64,000 nucleotides of DNA, taken from the NCBI RefSeq assembly GCF_000382185.1, contig NZ_KB907784.1, forward strand, positions 1,699,633 through 1,763,632, in the 5' to 3' direction. This document shows positions 26,819 through 35,725 of this stretch, in pieces. Positions within the stretch are counted from its first letter, which is position 1; each line of letters begins with the position of its first letter. Both the position numbers and the translations under genes were made by a program. The notes beneath the pieces are model-generated. The model was not told the origin of the DNA and searched no databases. It saw nothing but the letters and a program-made list of their open reading frames with translations. Origin of the DNA: Bordetella sp. FB-8 (lineage in GTDB: Bacteria > Pseudomonadota > Gammaproteobacteria > Burkholderiales > Burkholderiaceae_B).

Positions 26819-29002
26819 ATGGTTATTTCCACTAGAGCGAGGCAAGACCGTAGGGAACTCGCCGGGCTGAGCTTCCGCGATTACCTCAATACTTTTTTCT
26901 ATTACCGCAGGATCGCCATCGCAGTGTTCCTGTTCATCGCGGCGCTGGGTATCATCGTTGCGCTGCTGCGGCCCCCGCCGTACCAGGCTCAGGCGACGCT
27001 GCTTGTGTTGTTTGCCGGGTATTACGACCAGTCCAACGAGGTCAAGGGCATCCCGGTGGCCCCCGGCGTCGGCCAGCTGAACAGCGTCGAATCCCAGATC
27101 CTGAACAGTCCCGAACTGCACCGGGAGGTGGTCCACGCCGAACTCGGTCCCAACGCCAGCACGAAGGAGTTCGACAAGAAGTTGCAGGATTTTGAAAGCC
27201 ACTTCCATCTCGAACAGAGCGACGTCTCCAATACGATCAAGCTGTCTTACTACGATGCCGACCCGCAACGGGCGGCCAGGGTGCTTTCCCTGCTGCTGAA
27301 GAATTATTTCAGCCAGCGCGCGGCCATCTTCACATCGGGCCGGGCCGCTATGCTGGCCGAGCAGCGCGACGCCGTTCGGGCCAAGCTAGACAAGGCCAAT
27401 GCCGACCTGCTGGCCTTCCAGAAGGCGCATGGCATCGTCAACATTACTGACCAGATCAACCGCGCCGTGGCGCTGGAAAATCTGCTGCTCCAGCGCAAGC
27501 TGGAGAACGATGCCGCGCTGGTCCAGGACCGCAGCTCGCTTCAGACCATGCTGGTCGCCAGCCAGGACGTGCAGCCGACCATCATGCTGTTTACCGACAA
27601 CACCCAGGCCGTGCAGGCGCTGGCCACGATGCAGATCTCGTTGATGCAGCTGGAGACGCGCCGTTCGGACATGGCGTCGCGCTACATGGACGGCTCGCCT
27701 TTCGTGCAGCAGCTCGACAAGCAGATCGCGGCTGTGCGCCTGAACATCGAGAAGCAGAAGCGGCAGCTGGCCAACGCCACGCGTTATGGTCACAACAGCT
27801 ATTACGATACGGTCAGGGACAGGCTGACCAGCCTGCGGATCAATATTTCCGGAGAAATCGCCCGCCAGAAGGAACTGCAGGCCCAGCTCGCTCAGGCCCA
27901 TGCCCAGTCGCAAAATCTGATCGCCATATCCGATCGGCTGCGTCAGATGCAGGCCGACCGCGATCTTCTGGCAGACAGCTATCGCACGAGATATCAACTC
28001 GTCGAGCAGGCCGACATCCAACAGGAACAGGCCAGCAACGCCAATAGCACCAACGTGCGCGTCATCCAGGCGCCGTTGCCGCCGACGCAGCGCAGCCTGA
28101 CCCTGGGCTTGCTGATGGTGGCGAGCATCGTCGCCGCGCTGGTGGTCTCCATCCTTGCCGTGCTGGTGATGGCCAGCTTGCGCGAAACCTTTCTCAGCCC
28201 CGAACAGATCGAGCGCGCGCTGCTATTGCCCGTGCTGAGCGCGCCCATCATCGTGCGCCGCGCCATCGGCTATTTCGCGGCCCGGCGTGGGGCGGCGCCC
28301 GCCAAGCCGGAATCCGCGCCCCCACGCCGTTCCCGCAGCGGACTGAATTCCCGCATCGCGCATTCGGTCTACGGTCGCATGGCTTCCGTCATACGCGGCA
28401 GTTCGGACGCGACTTCCAAAGTCGTCATGCTGCTCGCCTCCGGCAAGAGCGAAGGCGTGCATCGGGTCATCCAGGGGCTGGCCGTCGAGCTGGAGCGCCG
28501 TTCCGCGCTTCCTATCGTGATCCTCGATATGGAGGCGTCCGTGGACGCCTCGGCTTACGGCCAGATCAACGATCAGGGGTTGATAGATTGGCAGGACGTC
28601 GAATTGGGCGGCGATGCGCTGTTCGCAAGCCGGTCAGAGGCAGTGCCGGACATCGATTTCCATCGGGTTGCCCGGCACAATATCGTGGTTGCGCGGCCCA
28701 AGCTTGAGGTGCAGGGACCCTCATGGCAGCATGCGGCCACGCTGTTCGGTGCGTTGCGCAAGGATCACGAATACATTTTGGTCCATGGGCCTTCGGCCAA
28801 TCAGTCTTTCAACGGTATTGAAAATTCCGCGGTGGTCGACGCGGTAGTGCTGGTGGTTCGGGCCGAGGTCACGCGCAAGCCGATGATCCAAAACCTGAAG
28901 AGCCAGGTGCTGGATTCAGGCGGCAAACTCATCGGCGTCGCCATGACTTACCGCCACGTCTACATTCCCGGGTTTCTCTACCGGCTCTTTTTGAACCGCT
29001 AA
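26819..29002 (+). CDS. Wzc/GumC-like polysaccharide co-polymerase with degenerate tyrosine-kinase domain
   Basis: Inner-membrane chain-length regulator (PCP-2 type). Residues from about 20 to 400 are a Wzz domain with two membrane helices (RRIAIAVFLFIAALGIIVALL; LTLGLLMVASIVAALVVSILAVLVMAS), the periplasmic PxxP-like PLPPTQRS, and a long coiled coil. The C-terminal domain resembles the bacterial tyrosine kinase. Where a Walker A GxxGxGK(S/T) is expected it has VVMLLASGKSEGVHRV, with no P-loop glycines, and there is no C-terminal Tyr cluster. Kinase activity is therefore unlikely. The start at 26819 (MVISTRARQD) precedes the first helix. Earlier in-frame starts run over the divergent promoter region. 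It probably partners the divergent Wza. Confidence 0.85.
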   Translation: MVISTRARQDRRELAGLSFRDYLNTFFYYRRIAIAVFLFIAALGIIVALLRPPPYQAQATLLVLFAGYYDQSNEVKGIPVAPGVGQLNSVESQILNSPELHREVVHAELGPNASTKEFDKKLQDFESHFHLEQSDVSNTIKLSYYDADPQRAARVLSLLLKNYFSQRAAIFTSGRAAMLAEQRDAVRAKLDKANADLLAFQKAHGIVNITDQINRAVALENLLLQRKLENDAALVQDRSSLQTMLVASQDVQPTIMLFTDNTQAVQALATMQISLMQLETRRSDMASRYMDGSPFVQQLDKQIAAVRLNIEKQKRQLANATRYGHNSYYDTVRDRLTSLRINISGEIARQKELQAQLAQAHAQSQNLIAISDRLRQMQADRDLLADSYRTRYQLVEQADIQQEQASNANSTNVRVIQAPLPPTQRSLTLGLLMVASIVAALVVSILAVLVMASLRETFLSPEQIERALLLPVLSAPIIVRRAIGYFAARRGAAPAKPESAPPRRSRSGLNSRIAHSVYGRMASVIRGSSDATSKVVMLLASGKSEGVHRVIQGLAVELERRSALPIVILDMEASVDASAYGQINDQGLIDWQDVELGGDALFASRSEAVPDIDFHRVARHNIVVARPKLEVQGPSWQHAATLFGALRKDHEYILVHGPSANQSFNGIENSAVVDAVVLVVRAEVTRKPMIQNLKSQVLDSGGKLIGVAMTYRHVYIPGFLYRLFLNR

Positions 29003-29012
29003 TCCGAGTGCC

Positions 29013-29987
29013 ATGCCCCAGATCAGTGCGATCCTGCCTCTCAAAACTAGTGGCCGACACTATGCCGACAATATCGGCCGCTGCGACATCCTGTTTTCGT
29101 CGCTGCGCCATTTTGCATCGCCGGACCTTTTCTCCCGCTTTGTACTGGTCGTGCCGCACGACGAAGTCGAGGAGGTCAAGGGCTATGCCAAGGCCTGGTC
29201 CGACTTTCCGATCGAGGTCGTCGACGAGTCCCTGCACATGGGCATCTTCGCCGAGTTTTCGCAGCGGCATCAGATTCGCAACTGGCATCGCCAGCAGATC
29301 ATCAAGCTCTATGCACCGGCCTTGATCGATACCGAGTTTTTCCTGGTGTTCGATCCGGACTGCTTCGCTACGCATCCCCTGTCGGTGGACACGCTGATCG
29401 TCGACGGCAAGGCCTTGACGCATTACATGCCGCGCACGGCCGAACCCTCCTTCTGGCAGGCCTCGGCCAAGCTGCTCGGCATCGATCCGCATCTGGAGCG
29501 CACCGGCCTGTGGTGGACGCCGGCCATTCTGTCGCGCACCCTGTGCCTGAATCTGCATCGCCGTCTTGAGACCCAGTTCGGCCAGGATTGGCGGCGCGTG
29601 CTGCTCAGCAATTACACGCTCGACTGGACCGAATACACGCTCTACTGGCTCGTCGCCGAGCAAGACGGGCTGTTGGACCGTTACCATACTGCCTGCCGGC
29701 CGGGGCAGCGGACGCTGCACGCCAGAGAGAGCGTCTGGTACGCCAAGCATATGGAAAGCTGGGATGTCGCCCGCCAATTCGCGCCGGACAGCGACGGGTT
29801 ATTCGCATTGGTGCAGAGCAATACTAAGATCCCCCTGCAGCAGGTGGCGCGCAAGCTGTCGCCGTATTTTCCCATCAAGATCCAGCCCTACGAACGCCGC
29901 GTCGACTGGGCCTTGAAGACGGCCGAACTGTACTCGGCCGTGATGCGCCGCGGACTCAAGCTGCTGCGCCACTCGCTCGGACGGTAA
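29013..29987 (+). CDS. DUF6492-family glycosyltransferase-like protein
   Basis: Cytoplasmic protein of 324 residues without signal or helices. The core has a GT-A-like look: RFVLVVPHDEVEEV, then QQIIKLYAPALIDTEFFLVFDPDCFATHPL, where DPDCF resembles a DxD metal motif, and later DWTEYTLYWLVAEQDGLLDRYH. These stretches are typical of the DUF6492 group found in polysaccharide clusters. Its role is probably the addition of a sugar to the EPS repeat unit, but no member I know of has a proven donor. It follows the Wzc-like gene by 10 bp, so co-expression is likely. Confidence 0.7.
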   Translation: MPQISAILPLKTSGRHYADNIGRCDILFSSLRHFASPDLFSRFVLVVPHDEVEEVKGYAKAWSDFPIEVVDESLHMGIFAEFSQRHQIRNWHRQQIIKLYAPALIDTEFFLVFDPDCFATHPLSVDTLIVDGKALTHYMPRTAEPSFWQASAKLLGIDPHLERTGLWWTPAILSRTLCLNLHRRLETQFGQDWRRVLLSNYTLDWTEYTLYWLVAEQDGLLDRYHTACRPGQRTLHARESVWYAKHMESWDVARQFAPDSDGLFALVQSNTKIPLQQVARKLSPYFPIKIQPYERRVDWALKTAELYSAVMRRGLKLLRHSLGR

Positions 29988-30048
29988 AGGCCGAGCAAGC
30001 GCTTCCTAAATCGCCGGCTTTGTCCGCGCATTTTCTTCTTGCACATCT

Positions 30049-32355
30049 ATGAACCGGCTCTACACGCTTGGTGTCTTGTTGATCGGTCTGGCTGGCGCGT
30101 TTGCCGCGGCGCCCCTTGCCGTCGCGCAGCCTTCGCCTGCCTTCATCGCCAAGCGCGAGGCCTTCATCGACCAGCTCATGAAGCGCATGACCGTCCAGGA
30201 AAAAATAGGCCAGCTGCGCCTGCGCAGCCTGGAGGCGGGCGCGCATCCCGATCGAGCCGGCTTCGAGAAAGAGATCAGCGACGGTCGCGTGGGCGGCATC
30301 TTCAACACGGTTGTCCGCCCCGACATCCGCGTGCTGCAGGAAGCGGCCATGCGCAGCCGCCTGAAGATTCCCTTGTTCTTCTCGTTCGATGTCATTCACG
30401 GGCAGCGCACCCTATTTCCCGTCGGGCTGGGGCTGGCTTCGACCTGGGACTTGGACGCCGTCCACACCATGGGGCGCATTTCGGCCATCGAAGCCAGCGC
30501 TGACGGCTTGAACCTGACGTATTCGCCCATGGTCGACATTTCGCGCGATCCGCGCTGGGGCCGAAATTCTGAGGGCTTCGGCGAAGACACGTACCTGACT
30601 TCCAGGATCGGCGCCGCCCTGGTGAAGGCCTATCAGGGCGACGACCCCTCCCAGCCGGGCCACATCATGGCCACGGTCAAGCACTTCGCCCTGTACGGCG
30701 CCGTCGAGGGCGGGCGCGACTACAACACCGTGGACATGAGCCCGCAGCGTATGTACCAGGATTATTTCCCGCCCTACAAGGCGGCCATCGACGCCGGAGC
30801 GGCCGCGGTGATGATCGCCCTCAACAGCGTCAACGGCGAACCCGCCACGTCGGACAAATGGCTGCTGCAGGACGTGCTGCGCAAAGAGTGGGGTTTCAAG
30901 GGCATTACCATCAGCGATCACGGTGCGATCATGGAACTGATCAAGCACGGCGTGGCCGCTGACGGCGAGGACGCCGCGCGCAAGGCTGTCCAGGCGGGTA
31001 CCGACATGAGCATGAGCGACACGATTTACGGCACCAATCTCATGCCTTTGCTCAAGAGCGGCAAGATCGGCATGGCCGACATTGATCGGGCCTGCCGCGA
31101 CGTGCTGCGCGTCAAGTACGACCTGGGTCTTTTCAAGGACCCCTACCGCAACATCGGCACGGCGGCGGACGATTTGCCCGACTCTTTCGCCGAGAGCCGC
31201 CTGCATCGTCCCGCGGCGCGCGAGGTGGCGCGCGAGAGCCTGGTATTGCTCAAGAACCAGGGCTCGGTCCTGCCGCTGAAGAAGGCCGGCACCATCGCCC
31301 TGGTCGGCCCGCTGGCCGACGACCAGGTCGACATGATGGGCAATTGGGCCGGCGCCGGTCGCGCTTCCCAGACCATTACCTTGCGGCAAGGCATCCAGAA
31401 CATCGTGGGCGGCAAGGTGCGCCTGATCTATGCCAAGGGTTCGGACATCACCGACGATCCCGACATGGTCAAGTACCTCAATCTGTACAAGAACGACGTG
31501 CAGGTCGACGGGCGCAGCGAAGCGGACATGGTCAAGGAGGCCGTCGATGCCGCCAGGCAGGCCGACGTTATCGTGGCCGCGGTAGGCGAGTCGCAGGGCA
31601 TGGCCCACGAGGCGTCCAGCCGCAGCGACATCACCATACCGCCCGTGCAGGAACGCCTGCTCAAGGCCCTGAAGGCGACCGGCAAGCCCCTGATCATCGT
31701 GTTGATGAACGGCCGTCCGCTGGCGCTGCCATGGGAAGCCGAGAATGCCGACGCGATGCTCGAAACCTGGTTCTCCGGCACCGAAGGCGGGAACGCCATC
31801 GCCGACGTGCTGTTCGGCGACATGAATCCCTCGGGCAAGCTGCCCGTGACCTTTCCGCGAGCGGTGGGTCAGATCCCGTTGTACTACAACCATCTGCCCA
31901 CTGGCCGGCCTTTCGACCCGGCCCATCCCGACAAGTACACCTCGCGCTACTTCGACATCACCAACGGTCCGCTCTATCCCTTCGGCTACGGCCTGAGTTA
32001 CACGAATTTCTCCGTTTCCGACATTAAGCTGTCGGCGCCTACGATGAAGGCCGGCGGCATGCTCAAGGCCAGCGTCACCGTTACCAATACGGGTGATCGC
32101 GAAGGCGCGACGGTGGTGCAGCTCTATCTGAACCAGCCCGTGGCGTCGATCAGCCGTCCGGTACAAGAGCTGCGAGGCTTTCGCCGCATCGATCTGAAGC
32201 CCGGCCAGTCGCGCGAAGTGAGCTTCGACATTACCGATGACGATCTGGCTTTCTACAACCAGCAGATCAAGCGCGTGGTCGAGCCTGGAAAATTCAACGT
32301 TTACGTCGGCTTGGACTCCGCTTCGGTGAAGGCGACGAATTTCTATCGGCTTTAA
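30049..32355 (+). CDS. bglX: Periplasmic beta-glucosidase, glycoside hydrolase family 3 (BglX-like)
   Basis: Secreted exo-beta-glucosidase, 768 residues against 765 for E. coli BglX. Signal peptide LYTLGVLLIGLAGAFAAAPLAVAQ is followed by the (alpha/beta)8 domain with the nucleophile Asp in GFKGITISDHGAIMEL. The alpha/beta sandwich domain follows (REVARESLVLLKNQGSVLPLKK, then AVGESQGMAHEASSRSDI with the probable acid/base region). A C-terminal fibronectin-III-like domain closes the protein (PVQELRGFRRIDLKPGQSREVSFDI). It would release glucose from beta-linked oligosaccharides, perhaps those made by the nearby GH44 enzyme. It is 61 bp after the DUF6492 gene. Confidence 0.93.
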   Translation: MNRLYTLGVLLIGLAGAFAAAPLAVAQPSPAFIAKREAFIDQLMKRMTVQEKIGQLRLRSLEAGAHPDRAGFEKEISDGRVGGIFNTVVRPDIRVLQEAAMRSRLKIPLFFSFDVIHGQRTLFPVGLGLASTWDLDAVHTMGRISAIEASADGLNLTYSPMVDISRDPRWGRNSEGFGEDTYLTSRIGAALVKAYQGDDPSQPGHIMATVKHFALYGAVEGGRDYNTVDMSPQRMYQDYFPPYKAAIDAGAAAVMIALNSVNGEPATSDKWLLQDVLRKEWGFKGITISDHGAIMELIKHGVAADGEDAARKAVQAGTDMSMSDTIYGTNLMPLLKSGKIGMADIDRACRDVLRVKYDLGLFKDPYRNIGTAADDLPDSFAESRLHRPAAREVARESLVLLKNQGSVLPLKKAGTIALVGPLADDQVDMMGNWAGAGRASQTITLRQGIQNIVGGKVRLIYAKGSDITDDPDMVKYLNLYKNDVQVDGRSEADMVKEAVDAARQADVIVAAVGESQGMAHEASSRSDITIPPVQERLLKALKATGKPLIIVLMNGRPLALPWEAENADAMLETWFSGTEGGNAIADVLFGDMNPSGKLPVTFPRAVGQIPLYYNHLPTGRPFDPAHPDKYTSRYFDITNGPLYPFGYGLSYTNFSVSDIKLSAPTMKAGGMLKASVTVTNTGDREGATVVQLYLNQPVASISRPVQELRGFRRIDLKPGQSREVSFDITDDDLAFYNQQIKRVVEPGKFNVYVGLDSASVKATNFYRL

Positions 32356-32479
32356 AACGCATGTTTGCATACAGCGTGTTGCCGGTTCCGGCGTTTGGGT
32401 TAGGTTTGTGCGCCTGGTTGAGCGGCCCGGGCCTAGATTCGCCTGCCCTGAATTTTTCTTCTTTTTCTAGACCTCGATC

Positions 32480-32708
32480 ATGCAAGCCATTAGAGATTTG
32501 TTGGCGGGTGCGGCGGCCGCGATTCTGCTGTCTGGCTGCATTGACGTACGACGATGATTGGCATCATCACTATCCTCCCGCAGGCGCGTCAATGCGATTC
32601 AAGCCGCTCGGCCCGCTTATTGATCAGACTATTCCTAGTGGATCGGGGGGGGGCGAGATACACTTGGTCATTGAATCGATGGTGCCGCGATCGCCCAGTA
32701 CTCTCTGA
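32480..32708 (+). pseudogene. Probable frameshifted small lipoprotein gene
   Basis: An ATG at 32480 opens a 25-codon frame, MQAIRDLLAGAAAAILLSGC..., a textbook lipoprotein signal with lipobox LSGC, that stops after only five more residues at 32555-32557. The neighbouring frame carries on at the same point with LTYDDDWHHHYPPAG and stays open to 32708, where its stop overlaps the acyltransferase start (TGATG). This looks like one lipoprotein gene of about 75 codons with a one-base frame change just after the Cys codon. It could instead be a genuine 25-residue peptide. This is the only coding signal in the 352-bp gap after bglX. Confidence 0.35.
32645..32653 (+). repeat. Homopolymeric G9 tract upstream of the acyltransferase gene
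   Basis: Nine consecutive G residues, 55 bp before the acyltransferase start. The tract lies in the small frame whose stop codon overlaps that start (TGATG at 32706-32710), so a change in tract length would uncouple the two frames. Runs of this length are typical slipped-strand phase-variation tracts. Confidence 0.8.
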
Positions 32709-33850
32709 TGACCGACATGGCCACCTCTGCGCAATCCGGTCGTCTCGGCCACATTGATGCCATGCGTGCGCTTGCTGTGTTGCTGGTGCTGTGGACGCAC
32801 TACGCGGAACTCTACGCGCCGATAGCCGGCGCGCACCAATGGCTCGACACGCTCCAGCGGGTCGTGGATTTCGGCCGCATCGGCGTGGTGATGTTCTTCT
32901 GCATCAGCGGCGTGTTGATCCCGACCAGCCTGCGCGGCCAGCCTGGCGGCGGCACGCGGCGGTTTCTCGTGCGCCGCTTCTTCCGGCTGTACCCGGCGTT
33001 CTGGGTGTCGGTGCCGCTTGGGTATCTGGTGTATTGGACGCTGTTCGGAAATCATCTGAGCGGCGCGGGTCTCGTGGCGAACTTGACGATGATCCCGACC
33101 GCTTTCGGCGCCCAACAGGTGATGGGTCTTTACTGGACGCTAGAGACCGAACTGTATTTTTATGTGCTGTGCCTCGTGCTGTTTTGGCTGGGCGTGCTGC
33201 ATCGGATGCGCGGCCTGCTGCTTACGAGCGCCGTATTGCTTGCCGCATTCGTCATTGCCGCCATGCTGCACGTGATACCGGACGCCGCTCCTGGACAGTA
33301 CAAGGGCATGCTGTACCACCTTGCCATCATGTTCTGGGGCGCGTGTTTTCGGCAGGCTTATGTTACCCCCGCCGCGCGCATAGGATTCAGGCTAGGCAAA
33401 TGGGGCCTGACGCTCACGTACCGCGCGGCGGTCACGCTGCTTGCTGCGCTGATCGCGGCCGTTGCGTTGCTGATGGCCGCGGTCTACTGGCATCGGCACG
33501 ACGATGCGCATGTGTTCGTGTCGATCAGCTATATCACGGGTATGGGCCTTTTCGCATTGTTTGCGACAGTGCTCAAGATACGCGTGCGTTTTCTGGTGTG
33601 GCTCGGCGAAATCAGCTATTCGGTCTATCTATTACATGGGATTCCGGCCTATCTGCTGTTCTGGTTCTGCCTGGTGCACGGCCTGGTGGGCGCACCGCTC
33701 GACATCTATATGGCGGCTCCGCTACCCGTGGCGATTGCCTTGTCGTGGGCCTGCTATCGTTTCATCGAGTTAAAGGGTATTGCGTTTGCCCGTCGGCTTA
33801 CCTCAGGCGCTGAGGAAACCGGAAAGCGCGGCCTGAGATACGAAAAATAA
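32708..33850 (+). CDS. Acyltransferase family 3 membrane protein (EPS O-acyltransferase)
   Basis: Integral membrane acyltransferase of 380 residues, probably adding O-acetyl or a similar group to an extracellular polysaccharide or its precursor. The acyltransferase-3 pattern is present: GHIDAMRALAVLLVLWTHY with the catalytic His, GRIGVVMFFCISGVLIP, and RRFLVRRFFRLYPAFWVS. About ten hydrophobic segments follow, ending with GEISYSVYLLHGIPAYLLF. The start overlaps the stop of the upstream short frame that contains the G9 tract. It is separate in family from the AlgI-type MBOAT downstream, so it probably modifies the Wzy-type polymer rather than cellulose (inference). Confidence 0.9.
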   Translation: MTDMATSAQSGRLGHIDAMRALAVLLVLWTHYAELYAPIAGAHQWLDTLQRVVDFGRIGVVMFFCISGVLIPTSLRGQPGGGTRRFLVRRFFRLYPAFWVSVPLGYLVYWTLFGNHLSGAGLVANLTMIPTAFGAQQVMGLYWTLETELYFYVLCLVLFWLGVLHRMRGLLLTSAVLLAAFVIAAMLHVIPDAAPGQYKGMLYHLAIMFWGACFRQAYVTPAARIGFRLGKWGLTLTYRAAVTLLAALIAAVALLMAAVYWHRHDDAHVFVSISYITGMGLFALFATVLKIRVRFLVWLGEISYSVYLLHGIPAYLLFWFCLVHGLVGAPLDIYMAAPLPVAIALSWACYRFIELKGIAFARRLTSGAEETGKRGLRYEK

Positions 33851-33860
33851 AGGGAAAATA

Positions 33861-34610
33861 GTGCTGAACTCTATTGTGCGGAGCATAGCTAGAATAAAAC
33901 AGGGATTTATCGATCCCCTGCGGCTCTATGCAAAATGGGAGCAGACTCACCTGAGAAGGCTTCTGGCGTATCTGGAAGTCGATTGCGTTTTTGACATTGG
34001 TGCCAATCAAGGTCAATACGCCATGATGCTCAGAAAACAGGCGGGGTTCAAGGGGTATATCTTTTCGTTCGAACCCAACCCGGATCAAGCCGCCCTCGCG
34101 CGCAAGCGTGCCGAGGGCGATGATAAATGGATTGTCAGCGAACTGGCGATTTCCGATCGGGACGGAACTGCCGAATTCAATGTGATGCAGGCGGATCAAT
34201 TCAGTTCGCTGAGCACCCCCTCCCATGAAGACGTCAAACTGTTCACCGAGATGAACGCCATCCGTAAGACCATTACCGTGCAAACGGAGCGTCTCGAGAC
34301 GGCTTTGCGCAGACTCCAGGCTGAATACGGATTTGCGAGGCCTTTCCTGAAAATGGATACCCAGGGGTACGACGTCAAGGTCGTCAAAGGTTCCTCGGAG
34401 AGCGTGCGCGAATTCCTCGGCTTGCAGAGTGAACTGGCGATCGTCAAAACCTATGCGGATTCCGTGGATTTCAGGGAGGCGATCACGGAGTACGAAAACC
34501 ACGGCTTTACGCTCAGCGCATTTGTGCCGAATAATTCCGGCCACTTTCCGATCTTGGTGGAAGTCGATTGCATAATGGTCAGGTCCGACTGCGCTATTTC
34601 GGCACTGTGA
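33861..34610 (+). CDS. FkbM-family methyltransferase
   Basis: SAM-dependent methyltransferase of the FkbM family, 249 residues, likely to O-methylate a sugar of the EPS. The SAM-binding motif I is VDCVFDIGANQGQYAMML, followed by FEPNPDQAALARKRA, the AISDRDGTAEFNV block, and the family signature FLKMDTQGYDVKVVKGS. It starts with GTG at 33861 with AGGGA eight bases upstream, 10 bp after the acyltransferase. Its base composition is clearly less GC-rich than that of its neighbours, suggesting later acquisition. Its last 17 bp overlap the end of the convergent algJ-like gene. Confidence 0.88.
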   Translation: MLNSIVRSIARIKQGFIDPLRLYAKWEQTHLRRLLAYLEVDCVFDIGANQGQYAMMLRKQAGFKGYIFSFEPNPDQAALARKRAEGDDKWIVSELAISDRDGTAEFNVMQADQFSSLSTPSHEDVKLFTEMNAIRKTITVQTERLETALRRLQAEYGFARPFLKMDTQGYDVKVVKGSSESVREFLGLQSELAIVKTYADSVDFREAITEYENHGFTLSAFVPNNSGHFPILVEVDCIMVRSDCAISAL

Positions 34611-35721
34611 CAGCGTCCTGGGCCTCCAGCGGCGACTGTAGATCCCGCTCGTCCAATTCCCACACGATGAGCTTGGGCGGCGTCTGGGCATAGGCAGTAC
34701 TGGTGAAATAGGCTTGCGCCGATCCGCCGAACTTGCCGCCGTCGCGCGCGAAATTTCCCACGCCCGTTCCCAATGCCAGCGCGAGCTGGGGTACGAAATC
34801 GGACGTGGTTGAATACGAAGTGCCTATCACCGCGACATTCGGCAGGTCTTCGTCGCCGAACAGATCGTCAGCCGAGGAGGCCGCCTTGGCCACTGGAATG
34901 TAGCGGCGGCTGGCCACGATCTCGGGCGCTGGCTGCCAGGAAGGCGGCAGGTCGTCCAGCCCGGCTAGGCGTACCAGGTCGCCCGGCCGGCGCGCCGCAG
35001 GCTCGTCTTCGACCCGATAACCGGCCTTGCTCGAACCCAGAGGCACGCCCATGGCGCGGATGCGCTTGGCCACGGTCCGCGCCGCGGCGCCGGCTCCGTC
35101 CTGCGTCCAGTGCGTGTCGGTGCGGAAAAATGCGTCGCCCGGCACACTGCGCAGCGCCGCGCTCAGGTCAACGGCCGGCACGCCTTCGGCGGTCAGGCGC
35201 GATAGCCAATCGTCCAGGCGTGAATTCAGCGAGGCCGGGCGGTACAGGCTGCACAGATGCTGCTGCTCGATGCGCGACTTGTCGGGCACCACGGCGACGA
35301 GCAACGCAATGCCATGCCGAGCCAGCGCGCGCTGTACGGCGGAGACTGTCGCAGCGCGCGTGTCCAGATGACTATCGCCATCGGCATACACGTTCAGTTC
35401 GTCGCGCAGGAAGAGCCAGCCAGGGCAGCCCTGCCGCACGCGCGGCCCCAGGTCGCGCAGCGTCAGCCAGCTCAGCGCGCGCTGCGTGCGAGCCGCAGCG
35501 GAAGCAAGCGGCGTGTTGGCCATGCGTGCGGCAAGTTCTTTCGACACCTTGCCGTCCAGAATACTGGCCTTGGTCGCGGCCTGAGGCAGCAGCGCCCTGG
35601 TTGCCGATGCGAACCAGATATTGGAAACCAGGCCCCCGAACATGAAGACCATCAACGCGACAGCTGCGATCTTGCCGGCGCCCGTGGCGGGCAATTGAGG
35701 TAGCGGCTTGGGATCTTCCAT
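34594..35721 (-). CDS. AlgJ/AlgX-like SGNH O-acetyltransferase (WssI-like, cellulose acetylation)
   Basis: Probable periplasmic, membrane-anchored acetyltransferase. The 375-residue protein has an N-terminal anchor (KIAAVALMVFMFGGLVSNIWFA) and the AlgJ/AlgX SGNH-like fold. Catalytic Asp202 and His204 are in FFRTDTHWTQDGA, and the Ser302 site is in VAVIGTSYST. In the WssFGHI set for cellulose acetylation and in alginate acetylation, this protein takes acetyl groups from the AlgI-type membrane protein, whose gene here ends with a four-base gap just upstream. It is the last gene of the minus-strand cluster. Cellulose as the target is inferred from the bcs genes upstream. Confidence 0.85.
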   Translation of the reverse strand: MEDPKPLPQLPATGAGKIAAVALMVFMFGGLVSNIWFASATRALLPQAATKASILDGKVSKELAARMANTPLASAAARTQRALSWLTLRDLGPRVRQGCPGWLFLRDELNVYADGDSHLDTRAATVSAVQRALARHGIALLVAVVPDKSRIEQQHLCSLYRPASLNSRLDDWLSRLTAEGVPAVDLSAALRSVPGDAFFRTDTHWTQDGAGAAARTVAKRIRAMGVPLGSSKAGYRVEDEPAARRPGDLVRLAGLDDLPPSWQPAPEIVASRRYIPVAKAASSADDLFGDEDLPNVAVIGTSYSTTSDFVPQLALALGTGVGNFARDGGKFGGSAQAYFTSTAYAQTPPKLIVWELDERDLQSPLEAQDAVTVPK

Positions 35722-35725
35722 GGCG

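Noticed and set aside
32708..34610. Possible transposon remnants around the lower-GC acyltransferase and FkbM genes
   Set aside because: No transposase fragment, terminal inverted repeat or target duplication could be seen. Low GC in FkbM is the only sign of transfer.
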